DNA of 64,000 nt from Gigaspora margarita (Eukaryota; Glomeromycota; Glomeromycetes; Diversisporales; Gigasporaceae), in contig WTPW01000692.1 of assembly GCA_009809945.1 (NCBI GenBank), positions 190,150-254,149 of the forward strand, read 5' to 3'. Every line of letters starts with the position of its first letter. The stretch's first letter is position 1. Both the position numbers and the translations under genes were made by a program. Shown in pieces: positions 11,010 through 22,189 of this stretch. Below the pieces are notes generated by a model that made no database searches, was not told the origin of the DNA, and saw only the letters and a program-made list of their open reading frames with translations.

Positions 11010-12480
11010 AATGGCTGATCTTTTTGCAGATTAGACATGCATATACTCTCTGACAGTTGTTCTCATTAGAACATTCTCATCTATTCCAGTTAATGCAGAT
11101 TTGCTTTCTATTATGCCACACAGTATCTGGTTGCAAAGTTTGTAAATTGTTAATTGGGCAGGGTCATTTAGTGGTGGTCATGTCAAAGTTTTCACCTTCT
11201 GCCTCAATATTCTGATAGAAAGAGTTGTATCACAATTGTAGTGAGGCTTAATCTTCGATTTTCATCATAGAAAAGTATGCCCGAGAATTTATGTTTTATG
11301 TAAAGGGTATTTATATGATCATGGTATGAGTTTAGTTCTTGTTCTTTGAGCTCATAAATTATTAGTACAGCTTTTGTGTAAGCTTTAAATGCCAAGAGCT
11401 ATTCAGCAATGTCCATAAATTTTGTGATGCAGTTGTATTTTCAGATTGTGATAGTACCTCCTTCTGTGGTTACTAATGTATGGTCTTCATTATTAGTTTT
11501 TAGAAATTGCTTTATGCTTTTGTATGCGAATTTATGCATGTTTATATACACTCCTGTAGCGACAACTTTCCATAAGCGCATAGGGAGGCTTAGTTTATTG
11601 GGCAGTGTTTCAATAAGTTTTTGGCCGTTAGACCAATTGAGAACCCACCAGAGTTGAATCTGTTCGATTCTTGCTGCCAAAGGATTGTCGAAGCTGAGAA
11701 CAAGTAGGGATTATCTGCATATTCAATCGAGGGATATTGTTGTGAGGTTGCTTTTACTTTGATAATTTGATTGATGTAGGGAGGAAAGTATGATAGTATA
11801 TTTGTTTCGATGGTGTTTTTGTTATTGATTAGCAAGTTGTTTAGTAAGGAGGTTAAGACAATTATCTTGGTTCTGCATAGTTTTATTGCTTTGTTTGTTA
11901 CTGTGCTAGAAACTGAGTAAGTAGAATTCGTGGTTGTGGCTTGGTATAGTATGCTAGTTCTGGTTTCTCATATTTAGCTCATCTTGGATCAGAGGGTTCT
12001 AGTGGCTCTGGTATATGGTAGTGTGCTAGTTCAGGTTCGTGGTGCTGTGATGGTCTGGGTTTGTTGTGCTGATTTGAGAGTTAGGGTATTGCTGCTATTA
12101 ATACAGGAATCTAATCGCTCATTTAACTTCTTAATTAGATTTGCGTTTGATTGGTCTATGTATAATTTGATAGTGCTGATGATTGCATTAGATGTTACTT
12201 AACATGATTCATCTATATATGCTTTTGTATTTAGGTCAATTTTGGAAGAATCAATATTGATAGCTAGGTTACCAGCTGTTGCATTACTGGGTGTATTTGT
12301 ATTTGCCGATTTGTCCATTTGTATTACAAAAACTATTTTTGAAATTTCAGGACAGAGTTTGTTGAGTTCTGGGATCTTGGTATTTATAGTCTGAATTTTG
12401 AGTAGCTTATGCGTGACCTGTGACTCCATGACACTTAATTGATTGGAGAATATTGCTGCTGTATAATATTGAAGTGAGTC
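11010..12480 (-). pseudogene. DIRS gag-like region, broken
   Basis: Successive minus-strand frames (12429-12199, about 12190-11700, 11680-11441) read as one hydrophilic protein interrupted by TAG/TAA stops and at least two frameshifts. Recognisable stretches are SQVTHKLLKIQTINTKIPELN, DQSNANLIKKLNERLD and QQESNRFNSGGFSIGL. No nucleic-acid-binding motif is visible. Its place directly upstream of DIRS pol and its composition suggest the element's gag-like ORF, which would coat the RNA. The assignment rests on position. Confidence 0.45.
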
Positions 12481-13427
12481 ATGCTTTATGGATCTCTTCT
12501 TATTGGTAGCAGGTTAATCATGTGATCTGTATTACTAGTTATTGCACTCTAGATCTGCCAGTTTGTTAATCACATGATCTGATATCACATGCTCCTGTGC
12601 TTAGCTCCATTTTTCGAACTGTTGAGTTTTGATCAACCTATACAAATTTTGGCTATAAATTTGATTAAATGTTTATGTGCAACTAATTTAAAAGTTGAAT
12701 TTCAGATACTGGTTTTGACTAGTGATTTTAAGCCACATGGTTTTAGTTAGCTAGCTTAGTCCTCTAGTTAATAGTTATCTATTGAACTGCATTCAGAATA
12801 TTTTGGGATTTTTGACCTGTACTTTATATCTATTTGTTTTCCTTTCAGAATTTATCAGAATCTTATAATAGTTAGCTGATCACATTACATCGACTGGTTT
12901 AGCTAGCTAAGCTAGCTTAGCTGCAGCTATATTAACTGGCTTAAATCACTAGTTTTGACTATTATGTTACATCTGATCTTAAATTTTGATTGGCTAAAAT
13001 TTTAGGAGGTGAACAATTTTTTGTGAGGGAGCTATAATATTTAAGTTGTATTTTTTTTTTTGTTTACATTTTCCCTTGCTATTAATAAAAAATTAATCCA
13101 ACTCGGAATCTGATCTGGATAGATCAACTCATGATCAAAAATTTCAAAATATTGGCTAGTCAGAAAATATAAAATACGGGTAAGATGGATTAGAAAATTT
13201 CAGAAATAGGCTTTTTTTTTATGGAGACAGTTTTATATAGCATGTTAAAAAAAAATCCCATTAATAGCATAGTATTAAAAAAATTTGCACCAACCATCCT
13301 ATAATTAAACAAACATACTGGTATATAAATCATCTTTTTTCTTTATTGATTTAAAATTTTATTTGACAAACTATGGAATAATAAAGGAACAAATGATGAT
13401 TTACATATAAATAAATACCTATATCGG
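12481..13427. other. Intergenic, possible 5-prime end of the DIRS element
   Basis: No gene. ATCACATGATCTG-type motifs repeat near 12517, 12570 and 12583, and a self-complementary AGCTAGCTAAGCTAGCT run lies near 12902. DIRS elements have unusual terminal repeats, but I cannot pair this region with the other end. Confidence 0.35.
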
Positions 13428-13692
13428 GGTTACTTAAGCCAGGTACAGTGTATCATGATTTTTCTGATTTTTAATTAAAATTGATTAATATTGTGGTTAA
13501 GGTTAAATGAAGGATAAAAAAATAGTTCATATATAGCAAAATCGCATTTCCAACACTTTTATTTAGTGGGCCAAGACTGGTTTAGATAGCTGTTTTTATA
13601 TTTTTTATATCTTTGTTTTTGTTGTCTTGTTTTATTCAGATGAATCTGGGTTATTGAGTAATTTCGTGATGTATCTGTCTTTAAGTGACCCT
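13428..13692. mobile_element. MITE, same family as 44163-44389
   Basis: The left end GGGTTACTTAAGCCAGGTAC and the complement of the right end GGGTCACTTAAAGACAGATA are inverted. The interior TTTTAATTAAAATTGATTAAT, ATAGCAAAATCGCAT and CAACACTTTT stretches match the element at 44163-44389, for which an 8 bp hAT-like duplication is visible. No clear target copy here. Confidence 0.6.
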
Positions 13693-14412
13693 AGCTTTTA
13701 ACAAACAAAAACGCTTTGTAAGTAGCAAAAAAAAATGCTTTTCAGCTAATCACTTAAATGTTAGCTATACAACAGTTTTAATAACTATATAAATATAATT
13801 TTTACAGAATAAATACTGTATACATTATCCTTTTTTGTATTAGGGATATTAATAGAGTGCTCCAGGGTGGTGTAGTGCATACTCTGGCAGAGTATCCCTT
13901 AATAATACACTATGCTAAAGTATAAATCAGCGCATACTCCAAAGTGTAACTCAGAGTATAACCCAGAGTATAACCTTGAGCAGGAATATACATGGACAAT
14001 CATGGACATGAGTTTGGACAGTTATAGACATTTTTAAGCAAAAAAATAAATTGAAATTACTTAAAATTTTATTATGATAACATGATTTAAAATTAAGTAA
14101 AAAAGATTTATCACTAAATTTTACATATAATTTTATATTTTTAATAATATATACTTTATTATAAGATGTATGAACACTATGGACACTATGGACATAAACA
14201 AGCCAAAAAAAGGTATGAACATAGTAAACATGACATTACTGACCTAGAGTACTATATGCTAAGCACTATGTAATTCTCTAGAGTTTATAGTAAGACTTCC
14301 ATAATTACAAATTTGGTCAATGTAATAGAAACCAATATCTAAAATTTTTTTAACCAATTTTATTTTCCTTTGGAATCCAAAAATTAAATTCTAACCATTG
14401 AATCTTATAAAC
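13693..14412. other. Unassigned, with short diverged repeats
   Basis: No gene. CAGAGTATAACC-type repeats occur at 13880-13980 and resemble ACTCTGGAGTATAA at 63070. TGGACAATCATGGACAT at 13990 and ACACTATGGACACTATGGAC at 14170 may be partial mariner-type ends. Confidence 0.4.
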
Positions 14413-14414
14413 TA

Positions 14415-16071
14415 CAGTAGGGTACTATATTATTATGGACACTTTTGGAGAGCTATTGCTCAAAATCAGGTAAGCAAATATGGCATAAAATTTAAATCAT
14501 GTGACCAGCTAATCTCACAGTACAATATACTAAAGTTTTGTACAGTTTCATTAGATTGCGCCAAAGTTATGCAAAAGGTAGTAAAAAGTACTATTTTTGG
14601 ATTTGTACAAAAATCAATTTACAGATTTTTTTGAAAATTTTTTTTTTTAAAAATAATTCACAAAAAATCATTTTTTGTCCAAATTAGTTCAAATTTCATA
14701 CAAATGTAGTGTGATATCTGGGTCATTTTATACAACTTAAAAAAAGTATATTTGTATGATAGATTAGCATAAAAAAAAGTGCATTTTAATTTTTTTTTTT
14801 TACAAAAAATGGGTATGAAGAAAGATTTAACAGAAAGTTAGTGAAGAGCTATAATTTATGGATATCAAAGAGGTGATTCACTTTATACAATTGCAGCTGT
14901 GGCTGTTTGTGATAAAAGTTCTGTTAGAAATGTTATAAAGCAGTACAGAGAGGCAGATACAGAAGTGCAAAAAAAAGAACTAGTTGACCAAAAATTCTAA
15001 TATCTTTAGATTTTGAAAATCTAAAAGACATAGTTAAAGATAGCAACCACCATTTCAGCCTTATACAAATGACTAATCTACACAATATTCAAACTAAAAA
15101 ACTATTTCTGAAACTACAATGCACCATTCTTTATATAGTTTGGGCTTGACTCATGTGTCACTTTTCAAAAGCCTCTTATTATAGCTAAGAATATAGAAAA
15201 AGGCATAAATAGATACTCGAACATTAGGATTGGACTGTTTGATACTTTAAACATGTTTTGTGATTAGACAAGACCTATGTACATCTTTTTCTAGGTTCTC
15301 CTGGCCATGTATGGTGTGAACCAAGTGAAAAATAAGAAATCAATTGTATTGGTAGTAGCATAGGACATAGTCCTGAACTTATATGTTGGGGCTGCTTTTT
15401 CTGGTTTGGGGTTGGGTTCCTTATTTCTCTAAAATCCAATTTGAATAGTAAGTTACACCTTGAAATCCTCTGGAAGTATACTATCCTTACTATAAAAAAT
15501 TTTCTAGCAAATGATGATCGAGGTTGCCTAATTTTTGTTTAGGATAATACAAGATCTTATCTTGATAGAGTGGACCTGAAATATTTGGAGGAACACTAAA
15601 TTTGTATGATAAACTGGCTGCTACAAAGTCTGGATCTTAATCCAGTTGAAAGCCTGTAGAATAAGGTTAAGTGTTTTGTATGCTATAAGGAAATACCAGG
15701 CAGTCTTATAGTGCTAGATGCTCTTGTAAAAAATTGTGGTATAAAACACTACCAGAACTTTGCCATAATTGGTCACTAGTATTCCTAATTAGATCGATGC
15801 TTGTATATTAGCTGGGAGCAGAACCATCAAATATTAGAAAATAATTAGTTTTTTTTATAGTAAAATGTAAAATATATATATATAAAATTTTGACTTTTGT
15901 ACAAATGAAAAAATCAAATTTTTAGAATTTTTTGTATAATTTCTGCATAGTATAATGAATTGTACTATAAGATCAGCTGGTCATGTGATATAAATTTTGT
16001 GCCATATTTGCTTACCTAATTTTGAATAATGGCTTTCCCAAAAGTGCCTATAATAATATAGAACTCTACTG
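14415..16071 (+). mobile_element. Tc1/mariner element, 1.66 kb, degenerate
   Basis: Ends CAGTAGGGTACTATATTATT and, inverted, CAGTAGAGTTCTATATTATT extend inward for about 80 bp and are flanked by TA (14413-14414 and 16072-16073). Length and TA duplication are typical of Tc1/mariner. The enclosed transposase is riddled with stops. Confidence 0.88.
14815..15845 (+). pseudogene. Tc1/mariner transposase remnant
   Basis: Broken plus-strand frames read GYQRGDSLYTIAAVAVCDKS then SVRNVIKQY, a helix-turn-helix region. The catalytic core follows: DKTYVHLFLGSPGHVW, ELICWGCFFWFGVGF, then a Q/V-DNTRSYL strand, and finally LLQSLDLNPVESL followed by a stop and NKVK. That is the usual order of the DDE/DDD domain (W.SQSPDLNPIE.LW in intact copies). 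Multiple stops and frameshifts occur; no start can be chosen. It would have cut the element out at TA sites. Confidence 0.78.
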
Positions 16072-16344
16072 TATATATTTAATATGGAATTTCTAACTAC
16101 TATAAAACATCTATTCAAAACCCATTCTTTAAAGAGAGCACCATTTATTAGCTGATTTTTTGGGGGGGGGGTAAAGCAATTATCAGAACCTATATATAAT
16201 ATAATATATACAAGATATATAATATATATATATATATATTAGGCTAACAGCCTCCGCCTATTGATATTTAGACAACCCTCAGTGAGTTGAGGGCTTTAAA
16301 AAGAGGGAAATAGCTGTCATAGCAGGTTACACCTGGGCTTTGTT
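16072..16344. other. LINE 3-prime tail-like sequence with poly-G and TA runs
   Basis: No gene. It contains a G10 run near 16162 and a TA run at about 16222-16240. CATAGCAGGTTACACCTGGG near 16319 resembles TATAGCAGGTTATATTTAGG near 31873 at the end of LINE A, so this is probably a LINE tail fragment. Confidence 0.5.
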
Positions 16345-16626
16345 AAAGTTGAGTGAGTCATTATTAGATATAGAAAAGTTTAATGTATATAGTAATATAG
16401 AAGTAAACTTAAACAATATGTTTTTCCTTATAATAAAGGCAGGGCCGCTAATTAAAATATATATATATATATATATGTTGAAGTCAAGTGAGTCATTATT
16501 ATATATAGAAAAGTTAAATGTATATAGTAATATAGAAGTAAACTTAAACATGTATATGTTTTTTCTTATAATAAAGGCAGGGCTGCTAGTTAAAAAAATA
16601 TATATATATATATATATAATATATAT
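16345..16626. repeat. Two tandem ~140 bp LINE-tail units ending in (TA)n
   Basis: Two copies of a unit beginning GTTRAAGTYRAGTGAGTCATT, running through ATAGTAATATAGAAGTAAAC and TTATAATAAAGGCAGGGC, each closing with a TA microsatellite. The open frames on both strands here (about 74 and 111 residues) follow the repeat and are not genes. Confidence 0.7.
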
Positions 16627-16637
16627 AATATTATATA

Positions 16638-17646
16638 TCAGGCCCAGAACATGTTCCTTTCATTGTTGTCTATAATTAAAATTTTTTAAAAAAGATATGA
16701 ATTTACTATATAACTTTGAGCTAATATTCTTTTAAATGTTACTTATTAACTTTAAATTAAATTTTTCGGGTATATAGAACAAGGGGAGAAGAAAAAATTG
16801 AGCTTAAAAATTGAATTAAATTTTGTCAATTTTGTACAAAACGAAAATGTAACTTGGCCAAAATCAAATATTTTCTGATTTTAATATAAGAAGTATATGT
16901 AATAACATGCTCTGAACAACTTTACTTAGTCGACAGAAGTAGGTTACCTTGTAAGAAAAATGGGTTATCTATATACTAAAGTTAAAATTTATTGTATTTC
17001 TTGATTAAACTTTTTTTCTTATTAGGTAACCTACTTTGGGCTCTTAAGCAAAGTTGTTCAGCATGTAATTTTATATTATATTTGAGATTAAAATACTTTT
17101 TCGGACCTTTTACTAAGTGAAAAATAGGGTTAAAGTTCAAAAAAAATTTTTTCTAACTTTAAACCCATTTTTCACTTAGTAAAAGGTCCGAAAAGCGCGT
17201 TTTAATCTCAAATGCAAACAATTTGCTTAAGAGCCCAAAGTAGGTTACCTAATAAGAAAAAAGTTTAATCAAGAAATACAATAAATTTTAACTTTAGTAC
17301 ATAGATAACCCATTTTTCTTACAAGGTAACCTACTTTCGTCGACTAAGTAAAGTTGTTCAGGGCATGTTTTTACATATACTTCTTATATTAAAATCGAAA
17401 AATATTTGATTTTGGCCAAGTTACATTTTCATTTTGTGCAAAATTGACAAAATTTTAATACAATTTTTAAGCTTAATTTTTTCTTCTCCCCTTGTTCTAT
17501 ATATCTGAAAATTTTAATTTAAAGTTAATAAGTAACATTTAAAAGAAACTTAGCTCAAAGTTATATAGTAAATTCATATGTTTTTTAAAAATTTTAATTA
17601 TAGACAACATTTTGAACCCCTGTAAAGGGACATGTCCTGGGCCTGA
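16638..17646. mobile_element. Foldback element, 1 kb, arms ~500 bp (copy a)
   Basis: The element is a near-perfect palindrome centred near 17143. Left arm landmarks ACAAGGGGAGAAGAAAAAAT, TACTTAGTCGACAGAAGTAG and AGTAGGTTACCTTGTAAG recur inverted in the right arm. Ends are TCAGGCCCAGAACATG and its complement. Flanks are TATA on both sides. Arms are shared with copies at 38.6-40.4, 40.4-41.0 and 61.7-62.6 kb, although the outer ends differ. It is non-coding; a transcript would fold into a long hairpin. Confidence 0.88.
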
Positions 17647-17659
17647 TATATATAATTTT

Positions 17660-17850
17660 CAAGATTTTTGGTCAATCACTAATAGTCATTACATAGTAAA
17701 GACTAAATACTACTATGTGAATCAGTTATTAGCACTTAAACTTATTTGGGAGACCAAACTAAACCTATTCTAAAAGTGTCATCAAAAAAGGAGTACTTTT
17801 TATTATTTGATTTTTAATTATTACGTTCAATAAATATGTTTTGTTAATTA
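17660..17850. repeat. Fragment of the mariner-type MITE interior
   Basis: TTTTTGGTCAATCACTAATAG, TTACATAGTAAAGACTAAAT and TACTTTTTATTATTTGA match the left interior of the MITE at 47765-48285. The outer ends are missing. Confidence 0.6.
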
Positions 17851-18303
17851 CCAAAAACTGTTTTTTTGCTTTTTAAATTTTAGGGATTGAAAAAATAAAT
17901 TGGATATTTTATATAAATATAATTCTTCTGTTTTCTTGTTTTTTTTTATATCTTGTAAATTGATTTTTGCTTTACTAATACCTACTAATTCAAAATTGAC
18001 TCTTTCCGCTAATCCTTAATTTCTATACTAAAAACAACAAACAGAAAAATTTCTGACAAAACATCAAGATAGTTAATATTAACTCACAAAAGGATAAAAG
18101 GGCTAAACTAAAGAACATTACAACAAACAAAGAAAACTAAATCAAGCCCAAAAACAGTCTAAATTTTTCTATGGAAGTTAAGAATAATAGTAGCTTATTG
18201 GCAAAAATACAAAAAGTAGACATTTCATTGAAACCCTGTAGTACAGATCACTTAGAACAAAACAACATGTGCAGACATAACTGAAATAAACAAACCGAAT
18301 TAG

Positions 18304-18807
18304 GAGAATGGCTAAAGCCTAGTTCATTTATATGTTTTTGATTATTTACTATATCCTATTATGAATAAGCACCCCTTTTTTGAAATTTCAAACTCAACGT
18401 TCTTGATAACTATCTTATCAAACTTAATAAAAATTTTTTTATTTAAATTTTATAGATCTATAAATTAAAATACAAAAATTTTTATTAAGTTTGATAAGAT
18501 AGTTATCAAGAACGTTGAGTTTGAAATTTCAAAAAAGGGGGTGCTTATTTATGATAGGATATGGTAATTAAAATTTGGGTAAGGGTTAGTTAGGGGTTAG
18601 GATTAAAGCAAGTTTTATATGTAAAATTGTTTTCCCGACATTTTTTATTAGTGCCCCGAGACAGGTTTAGACACTAATTTCTTGTATTTTTTGCATTTTT
18701 TACTTTTTTTCTTTGTTTTTGTCTCATCAGGCTGATCTGAAAAAGTCAAATATTTATGACTTGATTGGTGTTGGTCACAAGACCAAACCTGGCTTTAGAT
18801 GATTCTC
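18304..18807. mobile_element. MITE, hAT-like, carrying a nested hairpin MITE
   Basis: The left end GAGAATGGCTAAAGCC and the complement of the right end GAGAATCATCTAAAGCC are inverted. GAATTAG lies at 18297-18303 and again at 18809-18815, a 7-8 bp duplication. The interior matches 13428-13692 and 44163-44389 (for example the TTAGTGCCCCGAGACAGGTTTAG region). It is split by 18349-18564. Confidence 0.68.
18349..18564. mobile_element. 216 bp hairpin MITE (TA duplication)
   Basis: Two arms of about 98 bp are almost perfect inverted copies (CTATATCCTATTATGAATAA at the left; GAACGTTGAGTTTGAAATTT and its complement in the arms), with the axis at AGATCT near 18453. TA flanks at 18347-18348 and 18565-18566. 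Confidence 0.85.
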
Positions 18808-18879
18808 TGAATTAGGAAACAAAATACAGAATAACGCAGAAGTACAACAGAACAATAAAGACAAACAATATGTTAAATT

Positions 18880-21240
18880 AGTAAATAAAGATCAAAACAA
18901 ATAAACAAATATGGTTAAGACCTGTAAGCAAAAACTCATAACAAGACTAAATATATAATCAGATATTTGGAATAACATGGAACATCTAGTACAACATAGA
19001 GGATTATTTAACTGACAGAATAGAAAAATTCTGGCAATATTTAAAGACTTACAAAATTGCACTATTAAGAAAGATAAAGAGGTAGCCAATTTTTTGGGAA
19101 TAACCAATCCAGAAACTGTGTATATCATCAGACAAATAATAGAGCTATATAACTGGGAACGATATCTGGAAGCAATTGGGAAGAAAGAAAAGGTTAAGAA
19201 AAAGCGTTATACTCCAGATCTTTTAGAAGATATCGCAAAAGAAACATTTAGTAGAAAATTAGTATTAACATTGTCAGAAGCAGGAACAATAGATTATGGA
19301 AATAAGGAAATTGAATAGCAAATCCTAGCATTCCTAAATAGTATAGAGGAAAAAGGCCAAAGTGACATAGAAGAGGCAGAAAGAGACACAATTAAACAGA
19401 AACCTGAACTTAAAAGAAAAGAAGTGATAAAAAAAGAAGAAGAAGAAAAGCAACATACTATAAATGAAATACTAAAAGAAGCTTAAGGGGCAGAAAATAT
19501 GAAGGATAAGGATACAAAGAAGGTTAGACAAGAAGATAGGTTGGAACCCAAAGATGAAAAGGTCTACTTTATAATCTGGGACCTACCAAATAGAATCTCC
19601 AAAAAGCAAGTCACAGAAATTATTAAAAAATTTGGCCAACCAAGAGAGATTTGTATACTGCACAGTATGAATAACAAAATGAGAGCAGAAGTAGAGTAGA
19701 GTTCAATAAGAGAAGATATCAAAAGAAAACTAGAAGCAAATTGGGTCCTACCACTAAGGAATAGCCAGTTAGCAAGAATTACAGCAGGGATGAGTAAGGG
19801 GAGTGTCATTTATCATCTGATTTTTTGCTACTAAGAGGCTACCCTCTACCCCTCACCTGATCATCAAATACTGCGATTTGATTGGCTAAAATTATTAAAA
19901 TTTAAAATTTTTTAAATTTTAATATTAAATAACTCTTGAACCAGTGATCCGTTTTGGATAATTTTACTACCAAAATGCTCGCCTCAATGAGGCGATTCCA
20001 ACGAGCCTAAAATCGTCAAAATCCAATCACAGGATCCCAAGATCGTTATAGATTTGTATTGCTTTAATTATATTATTTTCGTATATATTAAAAATTATTA
20101 TTAAAGAGCTTATAAAATTTAATATTAAATAATTCTTGAACCAGTGATCCGATTTGGATGATTTTATTACCAAAATGCTCGTCTCAATGAGACGATTCTA
20201 ATGAACCTAAAATCGTTAAATTCTGATCACGGGATCCAGAGATCGTTATAGATTTGTGTTATTTTAATATAATCTATTAAAAATAACACAAATCTATAAC
20301 GATCTCTGGATCCCGTGATCAGAATTTAACGAATTTAGGTTCATTAGAATCGTCTCATTGAGACGAGCATTTTGGTAGTAAAATCATCCAAAATGGATCA
20401 CTGGTTCAAGAGTTATTTAATATTAAATTTTATAAGATCTTTAATAATAATTTTAATATATATAACGATCTTGGGATCCTGTGATTGGATTTTGATGATT
20501 TTAGGCTCGTTGGAATCGTCTCATTGAGATGAACATTTTGGTAGTAAAATCATCCAAAATGGATCACTGGTTCAAGAGTTATTTAATATTAAATTTTAAA
20601 AATTTTAAAAATTTTTAAAAAATTATAATAATTTTAGCCAATCAAAAGTTATCTGCTATTAGGACCTGATAATTGTCTGACCCCCCTACCCTAAAAATCA
20701 GATGATAAATGGTGCTCCTCTAAGAGAATAGAGTTAGAAAAAAGATGTCAAATTCATGCGAGAATTAGAAACCTTTCAAGATTTATAAAAGAAGTTCTAT
20801 TATTAAGGCAGCTAAGAGACAATAACGTGAAAGCAGTGCATATCTTCCAAAACAAAAGCAGTAATCCAAGAGTCAAGTGGTAATTGAATTTGAAAATGAA
20901 AAAGACAGAGAAAGGGCCCTAGAAAGAAAATTAAAATATTTCAACTATACAATAGAATGGGAGTACACAATGCCATAGAAAGAGCAATAGGAATATAATA
21001 ACATCACATATGGTAACAACCAGATGGAAGGCCTTTAGTGACACAATACAACTAGGTCTTACAAACAGAAAGGGAGAGATATAATAGAAGAGAATGGTAG
21101 CAGAAAAAAGAAACTAGGAAAAAATAGAAGGCACCGCAGGTCCCAAATAAAAGGTTAAATAATAAAGAAGAGATAGTTCAAGAAAGGCATAGACTAGAAG
21201 AACTAGCACAAAGATTAGTAGAGGAGATTAAATAGAAATT
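18880..21240 (+). pseudogene. LINE A ORF1 (gag-like, RRM-like domain), split by MITE
   Basis: Frames give NRKILAIFKDLQNCTIKKDK, then EVANFLGITNPETVYIIRQ, then KVYFIIWDLPNRISKKQV and TEIIKKFGQPREICILHS, an RRM-like fold (beta strand, helix, GQ-R strand). After the MITE at 19798-20720 it continues RIELEKRCQIHARIRN and EVLLLRQLRDNNVKAVHIFQ. Stops at 19316-19318 (TAG), 19483-19485 (TAA) and 19697-19699 (TAG), plus later TAGs and a frameshift near 20880, break it. LINE B has the homologous order (ANIVCIFRHTIELHNWL). ORF1 proteins bind element RNA and chaperone it. No trustworthy start. Confidence 0.75.
19798..20720. mobile_element. MITE, Harbinger-type (TAA duplication), double-palindrome interior
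   Basis: Ends GGGGAGTGTCATTTATCATC and, inverted, GAGGAGCACCATTTATCATC are flanked by TAA at 19795-19797 and 20721-20723. The interior is a long palindrome centred near 20276 and itself holds two repeats of a nested module (AACCAGTGATCC, TTTGGATRATTTT, ACCAAAATGCTCG, GTCTCAATGAGACGA). Removing it with one TAA joins GGGATGAGT to AAGAGAATAGAG in the LINE A frame. Non-coding. Confidence 0.9.
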
Positions 21241-21262
21241 AATCTGGGAGCTTTCGAACAGC

Positions 21263-22180
21263 ATGAAGATAGAGCGGGCCTATCCCAACACTTCTAAGTT
21301 GGGTGCCACAGTTGTCACAAGGAACATAGCCATAGAGAGTGGGTTCAGCTCTATGGCTAAAAAAGATAAAGGAAAGGAACCCAGAGTCATGAAGAGTGTA
21401 TTGGAAGAAAGAAGGAGATTGGAGTTCTTGAAGCTAGGGGTACATAACATAAATAGTATTAAGAGAAACACATATAGGTTACAGGAGCTAATCGATTTTA
21501 GTGAAGAGCATAAACTTAATATAGTAGGGATAACAGAGATGAATATAAGAGAAAAAGAAGCTAAATTTATGAAAATACAAAAGAAAGAATATAGAGATTA
21601 CTGGTCAAGCTCAGAACAGGACAAGCATAAAGGCTCAGGAGTCAGCATTCTGGTTGATAGTCCATGGAGTAAACATATTACGAAAATAGAAAGACCAAAT
21701 GTCTATACAATTAAAGTAAGCTTCACGTTTAAGAAAGCAGCTATTCTATGCTGGGTTATATATCTGCTTTCAAATGAAAAGAACATGCAAAATGAGGTAC
21801 AAAGAACAATAACAAAGGACATTTGCATAGCAAAAAAAAATACCTCTTATATAATAATAGAAGATTTTAATAGAATCACAGATACAGCAATGGATACAAC
21901 AAACTTTTTCCTTAGAAAGCAAAAGAAATTACCACTAACGGAATAGCTAAAAAGCACAGGTTTTGTGAAAACTTTTCAATATTGTAATTCAACTCAATGA
22001 AAATTTACCTGGACAAATAGTATGACTAGAATGAGAATCGACCAAATTTGGGCTTCTAGTTCACTAAAATTAGGAATAGGAAGAAGTGATATTGAAGATA
22101 TGGATCTTGTAATAGGTAGCAACTACAACCTAGTATGGGCAGAAATTAATATTTTAAAGGTTTTAAAATTTACCCAAAAA
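21263..22180 (+). pseudogene. LINE A EEP endonuclease domain
   Basis: The frame from 21263 carries LKLGVHNINSIKRN (catalytic Asn), LNIVGITEMNIREK (catalytic Glu), DKHKGSGVSILVD, IIIEDFNRITDT (GDFN normally; Gly is Glu here), then after TAG 21944-21946 and a TGA further on FTWTNSMTRMRIDQIWAS and the degraded terminal region. This is the exonuclease-endonuclease-phosphatase fold that nicks the target in non-LTR retrotransposons. The region before 21430 is a linker with basic residues. Nonsense codons make it inactive. The matching domain of LINE B at 50336-51175 is better preserved. Confidence 0.82.
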
Positions 22181-22189
22181 GTGTGAGAG

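Larger units (their letters stand above)
2640..12480 (-). mobile_element. DIRS-like retrotransposon, degenerate, split by five insertions
   Basis: Reading the minus strand from about 12480 down to 2640 and skipping five later inserts (6045-10419, 5342-5941, 4955-5272, 4713-4832, 2867-3193) gives a coherent order: gag-like region, pol N-terminal region, reverse transcriptase, RNase H. The RT contains KVDIKDAY and FGNRASGGIFCHFADSITW, and the RNase H contains LNIQMWEL-type residues, as in the DIRS group of tyrosine-recombinase retroelements. No tyrosine recombinase or terminal repeats could be recognised, so element limits are approximate. Several in-frame stops and small frameshifts make it inactive. 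A Ngaro-like or other YR element is the alternative. Confidence 0.72.

Noticed and set aside
10786-11010. 74-residue frame with Phe runs
   Set aside because: Poly-T low-complexity tract; composition alone explains it.
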